From CAVPRW01 sp046727435 [NCBI: bacterium] (GTDB lineage: Bacteria; Tectomicrobia; Entotheonellia; J063): 24,409 nucleotides of DNA. Made by a program: the position numbers and the translations under genes. Location: assembly GCA_046727435.1 (NCBI GenBank), contig JBKPCR010000124.1, forward strand, positions 1 through 24,409. The letters are read 5' to 3'. Below are positions 15,307-21,615 of this stretch, piece by piece. Below the pieces are notes generated by a model. The model did not search any database, had not been told where the DNA came from, and worked only from the letters and a program-made list of their open reading frames with translations. The first letter of the stretch is position 1; the number at the start of each line of letters is the position of its first letter.

Positions 15307-15837
15307 ATGAGGAAGCTTATCATTGTCGCTAGCGTGCTCTCTCTTGTCAGCTTCCTGCTTATCCCAGGAGGCTTTGCCCAGACTGAAACATCCCCTGGGA
15401 CCAGTAGAGAGCCCACCCCAGACCGTCCGTCCGAGACGACTCCGTCAACGCTCCCCAGCGAGAAAGCCGGCCCAAAGCCCTCAGCAATGCTGGGTACCTC
15501 AAAAGCGTTGTACACCAGTGACCTCATCGGGGCGACTGTGAAAAACCCGGAAGGAGAAAGTCTGGGATCGATCCAAGAATTGGTGCTCGATCCCCAGGAC
15601 GCGAAGATTAAGAACGTCGTCGTATCGATGGGAGGTCTGCTAGGGATTGGTGCTAAGTCGGTGGCAATTCCCTGGCAGGAAGTAACCCCACAGTCGGATG
15701 GTAAGGCGGTGGTCGTCGCAATGGGGAAAGAGGAACTCCAAAGCGCCCCTGAATGGAAGAAGCCTGTAGAAGAGACTATACCGCCTGGGCGAGAACCCGC
15801 CACTGCGCCAATGGCACCACGGCAGGGAGCACGGTAA
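15307..15837 (+). CDS. Exported PRC-barrel domain protein
   Basis: A 176-residue protein with a signal peptide (LIIVASVLSLVSFLLIPGGF, cleavage after AQ), then a Pro/Thr/Ser-rich linker to about residue 60. A PRC-barrel domain follows (about 65-140): LYTSDLIGATVKNPEGESLG, SIQELVLDPQDAKIKNVVVS, GAKSVAIPWQEVTP. The tail is Pro/Ala-rich. PRC barrels are small beta barrels that bind partner proteins or RNA; exported ones are often envelope stress proteins. A GGGAGG site before ATG 15307 fixes the start. It is preceded by a sigma54-type promoter and two perfect activator dyads, and followed by a GC-rich hairpin. Confidence 0.85.
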   Translation: MRKLIIVASVLSLVSFLLIPGGFAQTETSPGTSREPTPDRPSETTPSTLPSEKAGPKPSAMLGTSKALYTSDLIGATVKNPEGESLGSIQELVLDPQDAKIKNVVVSMGGLLGIGAKSVAIPWQEVTPQSDGKAVVVAMGKEELQSAPEWKKPVEETIPPGREPATAPMAPRQGAR

Positions 15838-15862
15838 ACGCAAGTCCATTACGCCACTATGT

Positions 15863-15891
15863 GCGCGGAGGACGCTGCCGCTCCTCCGCGC
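15863..15891 (+). terminator. GC-rich hairpin after the PRC-barrel gene
   Basis: Perfect ten-base arms, GCGCGGAGGA (15863-15872) and TCCTCCGCGC (15882-15891), with a nine-base loop, lie 25 bp after the stop codon. No T run follows, so it may stabilise the transcript end or terminate weakly. Confidence 0.55.
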
Positions 15892-16292
15892 GGCGGCAAC
15901 CTGCTTCATTCCCCTGTTGGCCGTTCACCGAGCTTGTCCCACGCTGCCGGAGAGATGCTGTCAAGAGGATCGGGAGGCTGGCGGCCAGCAACCAAAATGC
16001 CCTGGGCGAAGAAGCGAGGATGCCTCTGAGGGCTGCTCAACCCCCTAAAGTTGGGTTCTGAAGCAATATAGTTAGGAAACGGTGGCAGCCTCAATTCAAC
16101 TAGTTCCCATGGCCTTGCTATTTCCCCCTACTGGACGAACCCTACATTCCCCGTGCAAGACCAAGGTGCTGGGTTGAGTAGCATAAACTCCAGCCAGGTC
16201 ATCGAGTCCCTCCTCACTCGATCGAGGCAAAGCAAAACCGGGCGGCACGATAATGCGTGAGTGCCGAGGCTTGGTGAGGCAGGAGGTGTATG
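15892..16292. other. Intergenic region before the intact stress-protein gene
   Basis: No gene is recognised. A near-sigma54 pair GGCACGATAATGC (about 16245-16257) has only nine bases between GG and GC and lies less than 40 bp from the start codon, so it is not accepted. No good activator dyad was found. Confidence 0.4.
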
Positions 16293-16790
16293 ATGTATCA
16301 AAATATTCTTTTGGCCGTTGCCCTCCAGCAAGATGATGGAATCAGCGAGCACGCACTGGCTGCCCGCAAGGTGGCGCTTTCCATCGCTAGGGGAAGTGAA
16401 GCCAAGTTAACGGTGCTAATCGTCTACGACTACGACTCACTGGACCTGTCGCTGAGTCTGCCCGCAGAAGATCTCAGCCGTTATCGGGACACCCAGAGAG
16501 CTCGCATCGATGAGATGATGGAGCAGAAGATGAAAACTTTCCTGTCCATAGGAGAGGCCGTGGAGGTTCCGATTACCCAAGTACTGAAGGTCGGCGAGCC
16601 ACGCACGCTGATCATTAGCACTGCCGAGAAGCTGGGGGTGGATTTGCTGGTCATTGGGGCCCACAGTAAACGGGGTATCGTGGATGCATTGTTAGGAGGG
16701 ACGGCAGCCTACCTTAGTCGCCACGCCCCTTGCCCGGTGGTCACGGTGCAGCCAAGGGAGGAAGGTCATTTGGCCGGCCAAAACACCTAA
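16293..16790 (+). CDS. Universal stress protein (UspA family)
   Basis: A single-domain Usp of 165 residues. It starts MYQNILLAVALQQDDGISEH, followed by AARKVALSIARGSEAKLTVL, a long helix DLSRYRDTQRARIDEMMEQK, VLKVGEPRTLIISTAEKLGV, and the C-terminal nucleotide-pocket region DLLVIGAHSKRGIVDALLGG with SRHAPCPVVTV. The usual G-x2-G-x9-G pattern is only partly kept (GAHSKRG...GG), so ATP binding is uncertain. The second of two adjacent ATGs is chosen because it is six bases from AGGAGG. The broken paralogue at 13538 shares the unusual RYRDT helix, pointing to a lineage-specific duplication. Its promoter was not identified. Confidence 0.9.
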   Translation: MYQNILLAVALQQDDGISEHALAARKVALSIARGSEAKLTVLIVYDYDSLDLSLSLPAEDLSRYRDTQRARIDEMMEQKMKTFLSIGEAVEVPITQVLKVGEPRTLIISTAEKLGVDLLVIGAHSKRGIVDALLGGTAAYLSRHAPCPVVTVQPREEGHLAGQNT

Positions 16791-16912
16791 TGGAGGTTGA
16801 CCTCGAGGACATATTGCACGCCGCCAGGGAGCACGACGTGGCCCTGGAGATTGACTCCAGCCATAGCAGATCGAGCTTTGTGATATGCCCCTACATCGGG
16901 CACGCGAACTAA
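16790..16912 (+). pseudogene. PolX PHP-domain fragment
   Basis: A 40-residue frame, MEVDLEDILHAAREHDVALE then IDSSHSRSSF, overlaps the stop of the stress-protein gene (TAATG). The string VDLE-x2-L-x-AA-x-EH-x-VALEI is typical of the PHP phosphoesterase domain of bacterial family X DNA polymerase (PolX), where it precedes an Asn-containing catalytic strand. The polymerase body and the rest of the PHP domain are absent and the frame ends after PYIGHAN. It is probably a relic that hitchhiked next to the stress gene. A working 40-residue protein is unlikely. Confidence 0.5.
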
Positions 16913-17084
16913 GCGTGAAGAGCCTCATCAATCGCAACACGCATAGCGTTGAACCGCTTCGCTTCACGCGGTACGGCGCTACCGATGGGCGGATCGAGGA
17001 GCCACATGTCTTGAACACTCTGCAATGGGCTCCCCTCCACCCTGTTGCCGAGCAGCGGCAGAAAGTGCCTGTAAGGACCAGGTC

Positions 17085-17729
17085 TCAGCGGCTTGCCATG
17101 AGCTGCCGATCCGGGTCACCCTGAGCAGTGCGCGGCACTTGAAAGCGCAACCCCTGCAAATACTCAGTGGGTCTCTTCTCCTGCATGACCTCCGCATAGA
17201 ACTGCCTCGCCTGCGCGACGCTCCTTATCCCCGTCACGATGTCGTGGGCGAGGTTGAGCGCTAGGAAGTTCGCCTCCTCCATATCGCAGCGAGCTGCCAA
17301 TTCGCCCTTCGTGCGCTCGGCGATGACACTCCCGTCATACGCGGCCAGCTCATCGAATTTGTCAGGCGGCACAGGGTAGTCGATGACCTGTAATAGCATA
17401 TCCATGTGCGGCTTGGGGAAATTATGCGGGATCTCCTCGTTGACCACCTCAGTGCGTTTCCATGGGCCGGTGTGGTGCCAGATAAGTCGTATCGGAGTAG
17501 CTTCCTCGGGGAGGCCATACTTGGCGAGCATTGCGCGCGCCACCTCCTGGGGCTTGCTCTTCCAGCCAGCGATCATCTGCTCTACGGTCACCTTATACAA
17601 CGGCGTAGACTCTGCGGGCCGCGCCGCCTGGCCGATTGCGGAACCACCTAAGGCGATGAAGGTGACCCCGCCAGCGATCAAGAGATCGCGGCGTGTGCCC
17701 GAATGGCTGCCTTGCTTTGCGTCGGACAT
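17085..17729 (-). CDS. Tat-type exported protein of unknown function
   Basis: A 214-residue protein starting MSDAKQGSHSG with a twin-arginine-like signal (TRRDLLIAGGVTFIALGGSA). The mature part includes LYKVTVEQMIAGWKSKPQEV, MLAKYGLPEEATPIRLIWHH, GPWKRTEVVNEEIPHNFPKP and HMDMLLQVIDYPVPPDKFDE. The conserved-looking His/Trp-rich centre could hold a cofactor or metal, but I cannot name the family. The C-terminal third (EEANFLALNLAHDIVTGIRS) is helical. ATG 17729 is chosen for the AAAGGAGG site ahead of it; the longer frame to 17753 adds nothing. No -24/-12 pair was found upstream. Bases 17754-17969 hold no gene. Confidence 0.72.
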   Translation of the reverse strand: MSDAKQGSHSGTRRDLLIAGGVTFIALGGSAIGQAARPAESTPLYKVTVEQMIAGWKSKPQEVARAMLAKYGLPEEATPIRLIWHHTGPWKRTEVVNEEIPHNFPKPHMDMLLQVIDYPVPPDKFDELAAYDGSVIAERTKGELAARCDMEEANFLALNLAHDIVTGIRSVAQARQFYAEVMQEKRPTEYLQGLRFQVPRTAQGDPDRQLMASR

Positions 17730-17969
17730 TTTCTTCCTCCTTTGCTTTGGCAATGCCTCTCACGCATCCAAAGCTCCCTCGCCTCCCTTACTCCTACGTG
17801 CTTTTTTATTACGGTTTCCAGAAAAATCGTCGACCCTCACATCTGTTCTGACAGACGCGACAAAGCGCCGACTTCGTCCTATAGCCTGAGGTGAGCCTAT
17901 GGTGTGACGGGCTCAATGAGTCCATCAGGGCGCACACTGCTGCTAGTTCAATGCAGGCTATATCTGCTG

Positions 17970-18338
17970 TCAGGCTTTAGCGGGCGGCCTCCGATTGCAG
18001 ATCGAGGGCAGATACCTAGCGGGAGTAGATGGCCGGGAAGGCAGCCGCCCTGGAGCGTTCATAGCGATCGGCCCATTGCGTGCAGCTGTAGATGTTTTGT
18101 GGCGCCATCGTGTAGCTTGATTTTGGTTCGTGACGAACCGACGAGGCTTGACAGTACCCAAGTATGTCAGCCAATGTGCTTTTAGTAGGTGCACCACCAA
18201 GGCGATAACCAAGTCATCCTCGTCCGCTCCCACTTCAGCGTTGATGGCGGCAATCAAGTCATATAAAGTCGTGCGGATAATCAGAGAATGTGGCCACTTC
18301 CCCTTCAAGACCAGAACAGATTGCGCTGAGACATTCAT
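17970..18338 (-). CDS. Small conserved-looking soluble protein
   Basis: A 122-codon frame whose first ~65 residues look like a real protein: SVLVLKGKWPHSLIIRTTLY, then DLIAAINAEVGADEDDLVIA and LVVHLLKAHWLTYLG. The TLYDLI...GADEDDLV...VVHLL pattern recalls short hypothetical proteins of environmental bacteria that often sit near stress genes. The rest (TNQNQATRWRHKTS onward) is low-complexity and basic and may be a run-on past an ancestral stop. An AGGTGGAG site lies before ATG 18338. No function is assigned. The 200 bp upstream hold no accepted promoter. Confidence 0.6.
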   Translation of the reverse strand: MNVSAQSVLVLKGKWPHSLIIRTTLYDLIAAINAEVGADEDDLVIALVVHLLKAHWLTYLGTVKPRRFVTNQNQATRWRHKTSTAARNGPIAMNAPGRLPSRPSTPARYLPSICNRRPPAKA

Positions 18339-18543
18339 GATGTGGGCTCCACCTCTGCAAGAGAAATAACGTCAGCTGCTACACCTGAAACGATCTCTGA
18401 CCCGGCGCAGTTTCCGACTACTGCGCTACTTTGAAAACTGAGTAGTGTGGACATCTCGCGTGGCCTCGTGCCAAGGCCCCGGTCATCGAACGCGCTGGTG
18501 ACATGCCCCAATACGCGGACGAATTCGCCACTAGCGGTAATCT

Positions 18544-18711
18544 CTACGTACCCATAGACACAGCAAGAGCACGTCCCAGCGGGATCCAGCTTATCCAGCG
18601 GCAGCCAGAGCCAACGGACACGGCGAGGCAGTCCAGGCGGACGTCAAGGAAGATCTTCGCCACGGCTAAGCAATCGATGCGATCATAGTGGGGACGGCAG
18701 AGTGTTAACAT
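18544..18711 (-). CDS. Possible 55-residue protein behind a sigma54 promoter
   Basis: ATG 18711 has a strong purine-rich ribosome-binding site (GGAGAAGGAGAAACG) and lies about 65 bp downstream of a minus-strand sigma54-type promoter. The frame encodes MLTLCRPHYDRIDCLAVAK, then IFLDVRLDCLAVSVGSGCRW, ending SMGT. It is cysteine-rich and has no recognisable domain. The promoter and ribosome-binding site are better evidence than the protein sequence. A non-coding RNA, or a longer gene broken by a frameshift, are alternatives. Confidence 0.35.
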   Translation of the reverse strand: MLTLCRPHYDRIDCLAVAKIFLDVRLDCLAVSVGSGCRWISWIPLGRALAVSMGT

Positions 18712-18775
18712 CGTTTCTCCTTCTCCTCATACACTTCCTTCACCCCACCTGCATTTTCCAGCGATAATGAAAACC

Positions 18776-18791
18776 AGCAAGGCTCATGCCG
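18776..18791 (-). promoter_or_regulatory. Sigma54 promoter facing the 18711 reading frame
   Basis: On the minus strand this reads CGGCATGAGCCTTGCT: GG and GC are ten bases apart, with a TTGCT -12 box. It overlaps the first of two direct repeats ATGCCGTATAT (18786-18796 and 18799-18809). Two activator dyads lie about 190-230 bp upstream. Confidence 0.68.
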
Positions 18792-18979
18792 TATATCATG
18801 CCGTATATGAGGAAAAGCGAATTCGTGCATTGCCGCTACGGGCCCGTTGACTGCTTCTGGATTGGTACCATGCACACCAGCGCATCGTTGCCATCCTCCT
18901 GAGTGCTGGCCCTCCTCACCCCTGAGGCGCTCTCTACGAGTGCTGCTACGAACGGTCGAGGGTGAGAAGCCTCTAGCCA

Positions 18980-19021
18980 CTCACCCTGAGACAGGTCCAT
19001 GATCGATCCTATCAAAATGAG
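18980..19021. promoter_or_regulatory. Paired activator dyads upstream of the 18776 promoter
   Basis: The perfect CTCACCCTGAG (18980-18990) and one-mismatch ATCAAAATGAG (19011-19021) have centres exactly 31 bp apart, the same spacing as the pairs at 8856 and 21236. A further weak dyad, CTCCTGCTGAG, lies at 19200-19210. Bases 19022-19278 otherwise hold nothing recognisable. Confidence 0.62.
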
Positions 19022-19278
19022 AGGAAAGCGCGAGTACACCTGCGGCCCTGACGCCACGTGCCTCATGTAGTGGTACCGTGCTAAGACATGCATCATTCGA
19101 TCGTACCATTTCCGGCGCTGCCAGACTCCCCATGCCTCTTCGCGGATACGCATGCACAGGCGTGCGCGTCAGGAAAGTAATGAGGCTCCGAGGTAGTCTC
19201 TCCTGCTGAGAGGTTGGCCACCTCAGAGCCCTCTTCCATGCTCCCAGAACAGGAGAGACAGCGTCTGCACCCGAGCCC

Positions 19279-19698
19279 CTATCGATTGGGAGGCGCATCG
19301 CTAATGCCAGCCAGGGGGGAATGCGGCTCCTGTTCGCTAGCCAGATCGCCAATCGATATGATGCCGACTGGCTGACCATCCTCGACAACTGGCAAACGAC
19401 GGATGGCTTTGTCGCGCATCAGCCGCACCGCTTCAGGGACGGTGTCTGAGGGCGAGACCGTCGTCAGCTCTCGGCTGCAAACCTCCTCGAGCCTAGTAGT
19501 CGCTGGGTAGTTCCCATTGGCAATAGCGCGAACGACGATATCGCGGTCTGTTACGATCCCATATATTCGACCGTTATCGGCGACGATAACGGCCCCAACA
19601 TTGAAGTCACGCATGGCGATCGCGGCATCAACTAAGGTCGACGCCGCCGACAACGTAACAGGGTGAGGGGTCATGAGGTCGCGAATATGCTTGGCCAT
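19279..19698 (-). CDS. CBS-pair protein (first copy)
   Basis: A 139-residue stand-alone pair of CBS domains. The first has MTPHPVTLSAASTLVDAAIA, MRDFNVGAVIVADNGRIYGI and VTDRDIVVRAIA. The second has CSRELTTVSPSDTVPEAVRL, MRDKAIRRLPVVEDGQPVGI and ISIGDLA. CBS pairs typically bind adenosine nucleotides or other small ligands and sense energy or redox state. The gene is a close paralogue of 20559-20978. A GAGG-rich ribosome-binding region precedes the start. A perfect palindrome GGGGCACGTGCCCC (about 19723-19736) lies between it and the upstream zinc-ribbon gene and may be an operator. No sigma54-type promoter was found for this copy. Confidence 0.9.
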   Translation of the reverse strand: MAKHIRDLMTPHPVTLSAASTLVDAAIAMRDFNVGAVIVADNGRIYGIVTDRDIVVRAIANGNYPATTRLEEVCSRELTTVSPSDTVPEAVRLMRDKAIRRLPVVEDGQPVGIISIGDLASEQEPHSPLAGISDAPPNR

Positions 19699-19775
19699 AC
19701 CATCCTCTCTTCCTGAGGTTGAGGGGCACGTGCCCCAGTGGTCGCCTGATTCGGTATCGCGTTTCTCTAGAAAGG

Positions 19776-19964
19776 CTAGAGATAACCGATGGTGTATTCC
19801 TCATTCGGAGTCGACGAGGTATTGAGATACTCCAGGCATGGCTTACACAGCCGATTAAATGGACCCTCCGAACGAAATGGTCGGTCGCACCGTAGACAGT
19901 CCCGCTGCGTGAACTGGCTGTTTTTCGAGGATGACTTTGGGCTTGTTGGGGCGCTCTGCGCCAT
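19776..19964 (-). CDS. Small zinc-ribbon protein
   Basis: A 62-residue protein with two CxxC knuckles, Cys23-x2-Cys26 (RDCLRCDRPF) and Cys40-x2-Cys43 (RLCKPC), joined by RSEGPFN. The N-terminus is a Ser/Lys-rich flexible region (MAQSAPTSPKSSSKN). The two knuckles should bind one zinc ion; a nucleic-acid or protein-binding role is a guess. The internal ATG at 19964 is chosen over the longer frame because it has an AAAGGA-type site upstream and the extension is arginine-rich nonsense. It lies just upstream of the first CBS gene and may share its transcript. Bases 19965-20277 hold no gene I can support. Confidence 0.75.
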   Translation of the reverse strand: MAQSAPTSPKSSSKNSQFTQRDCLRCDRPFRSEGPFNRLCKPCLEYLNTSSTPNEEYTIGYL

Positions 19965-20277
19965 CTCTCTATCCTTTCTCTTGATGAGCTCATTAGGACA
20001 TGCTCGGACGCGCCCGCATGCCAACACGGTCAAATGCCCTGCCGCCGGGGCGACTTTGACGGGTGTTTCCAAGGCTTGACGGTTTCCACCGAAACATCGC
20101 CGAGTCACCTCACCAGCCCACCCACTGGGCTGCCGATGTTCAGTCCAGCTGGCGCAGTCCTGACCACTACGAGATCAGCTGTAAAGCCCGCACGGTAATC
20201 AACAAACCGCTGCCATCATCAAGGCATCACGGGCGCTATCATCGATGTCTCACCCACACCAAGGTGGCCACCGTTGA

Positions 20278-20445
20278 CTAGCGCCGCTGCCGCCTGAGAC
20301 GCCGCGACTGTCCAACCTGGCGCGCCTCATAATGGCATAGTGGGCATGCTTTCCTATTGTCGTGCTGATCTAGCTGTACATGGCAGTTTGGACAGAACTC
20401 CTCGTCGGTTGCAACGCCGGGTCCACTAATGCTGAGAAAGCGCAT
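20278..20445 (-). CDS. Small zinc-ribbon protein, 55 residues
   Basis: A 55-residue protein starting MRFLSISGPGVATDEEFCPN. It has two CxxC knuckles, Cys18-Pro-Asn-Cys21 and Cys34-Pro-Leu-Cys37 (KACPLCHYE), and a very basic tail (SRRLRRQRR). An AAGGAG site lies seven bases before ATG 20445. This is the layout of a zinc-ribbon microprotein with a nucleic-acid-binding tail. It sits between the two CBS genes on the same strand. A sigma54-like string inside its coding region (20410-20425) is judged a chance match. Confidence 0.68.
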   Translation of the reverse strand: MRFLSISGPGVATDEEFCPNCHVQLDQHDNRKACPLCHYEARQVGQSRRLRRQRR

Positions 20446-20558
20446 CACACGCTCCTTGCTTGCCGCTCACGCGAGCTGCAAAGCGAATAGTTGGCCGTGA
20501 GCCAGCGCATAGCGTTGGCTCACGAGGACAAACTGGATGGTATTCTACGGCCGACGTT

Positions 20559-20978
20559 CTACCGATTGGCTGGGGCGGCGCTGATATACCCTAAAGCTGA
20601 TCGGGGGTCCTGGGAGACGGCCAGATCCCCGATTGACACAATGCCCACGGGCTTGCCGCCCTCAATCACCGGCAGACGACGGATGGCTTTCTCTCGCATG
20701 AGACGCACGGCATCTTCCACGTTGTCGGTCGGGGACATGGTGGTAAGCTCTTGGCTGCAGATATCTGCCAACTTCGTGGTGGTAAGGTTGCGCCCTTCAG
20801 CGACGGCGCGTACCACGATGTCACGGTCTGTAAGGATGCCGCAGGTCTGCTTGCCATCCAGGACAATAATGTCGCCGATGTTTGCATCGCGCATAGCACG
20901 CGCGGCTTCGGCCACCGAAGACGTCATTGGCAGCGTAACTGGGTTGGAAGTCATAACACTGCGAATGTCTTGTGCCAT
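20559..20978 (-). CDS. CBS-pair protein (second copy), sigma54 promoter
   Basis: A 139-residue CBS pair, paralogous over its whole length to 19279-19698. It includes VMTSNPVTLPMTSSVAEAAR, AMRDANIGDIIVLDGKQTCG, ILTDRDIVVRAVAEG, ICSQELTTMSPTDNVEDAVR and REKAIRRLPVIEGGKPVGI. ATG 20978 is chosen because GGAGGAGGAG lies six bases upstream; the longer frame to 21083 would run into the promoter. A sigma54-type promoter lies about 100 bp upstream, and its activator sites lie between it and the divergent peptidoglycan-binding gene. The two copies thus seem to be under different control. Confidence 0.92.
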   Translation of the reverse strand: MAQDIRSVMTSNPVTLPMTSSVAEAARAMRDANIGDIIVLDGKQTCGILTDRDIVVRAVAEGRNLTTTKLADICSQELTTMSPTDNVEDAVRLMREKAIRRLPVIEGGKPVGIVSIGDLAVSQDPRSALGYISAAPANR

Positions 20979-21078
20979 TTTTCTCCTCCTCCCTCGCATT
21001 ATCATGCAACCGCTCGCGCGGAATTGTCCCGCCGGTTGACCCTCCTTCCAATACTGCGATGGTGACACTGCTAGCGTT

Positions 21079-21094
21079 AGCAAGAGCCATGCCG
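21079..21094 (-). promoter_or_regulatory. Sigma54 promoter for the second CBS gene
   Basis: On the minus strand this reads CGGCATGGCTCTTGCT, with ten bases between GG and GC and a CTTGCT -12 box. It is nearly identical to the promoter at 18776. A weak dyad CTCATGGTGTG (21116-21126) is close upstream; better sites lie at 21236-21277. Confidence 0.7.
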
Positions 21095-21235
21095 ATGGTA
21101 ATTGCCTCGTGGTCTCTCATGGTGTGAAAGTGTGAAAGAAGGTGACGTGGCGGGGTCGCAAAAGGCTATCAAAATGACATAGAAGCAGCGATGCGGTGTC
21201 TTGCCATGGCGGTGCCATGTCCTGCCCGCGCTCTT

Positions 21236-21277
21236 CTCAAAACGAAAGGCACAAGTAGGCAGGCGGCTCATTTCGAG
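21236..21277. promoter_or_regulatory. Paired activator sites shared by two divergent sigma54 promoters
   Basis: CTCAAAACGAA (21236-21246) and CTCATTTCGAG (21267-21277) have centres 31 bp apart. They lie about 145-180 bp from the minus-strand promoter at 21079 and about 125-165 bp from the plus-strand promoter at 21399. Both have CGA in place of TGA in the right half, a shared variant. Confidence 0.5.
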
Positions 21278-21398
21278 ACTAGGATCGGTGTTCGCATCCG
21301 GTGCGTATGGCTCATGACGGGAGATGCTGGAGACGGGAACTCGCAACCCGCTGGGGCTACCGAGCATGGGAATGCGTTAAACAGCAGCTGAGAGACCC

Positions 21399-21414
21399 TG
21401 GCACTCTTCTTGCC
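21399..21414 (+). promoter_or_regulatory. Sigma54 promoter for the peptidoglycan-binding gene
   Basis: TGGCACTCTTCTTGCC is a consensus -24/-12 pair with ten bases between GG (21400-21401) and GC (21412-21413). The leader to ATG 21616 is about 190 bases and contains a short hairpin GATGGG-ACGA-CCCCATC (about 21543-21560). Confidence 0.75.
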
Positions 21415-21615
21415 AGTACATTGGGTGCCTATCGAGAATGTGAATCCCCCTGCGGTCGGTAGAGACCAACGGCACAGGCCTTCGATGGGTAGAAGGGTTC
21501 GTAATTAAGTAGGAACACTCGTTAGTCTATCGTCTGTTGACATGATGGGACGACCCCATCCTTTAGATGGCTGGGCGGATTCTCGTACAGTCAGGGTCTG
21601 CGGCCAGAGGTCACG

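Noticed and set aside
16245-16257. GGCACGATAATGC before the intact universal stress gene
   Set aside because: Nine-base spacing and too close to the start codon; no activator dyad.
16909-17007. Minus-strand 32-codon frame (MWLLDPPIGSAVPREAKRFN)
   Set aside because: It looks somewhat protein-like but has no ribosome-binding site and no recognisable family; too short to support.
17383-17889. Plus-strand open frame opposite the Tat-exported protein
   Set aside because: Shadow of the minus-strand gene; no domain or ribosome-binding site.
18482-18510. GGGGCATGTCACCAGCGC on the minus strand upstream of the 18338 gene
   Set aside because: Spacing is right but the -12 box is CAGC and not TTGC; no dyad nearby.
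20410-20425. Minus-strand TGGACCCGGCGTTGCA with correct spacing
   Set aside because: It lies inside the coding region of the 55-residue zinc-ribbon gene and has a poor -24 box; taken as chance.
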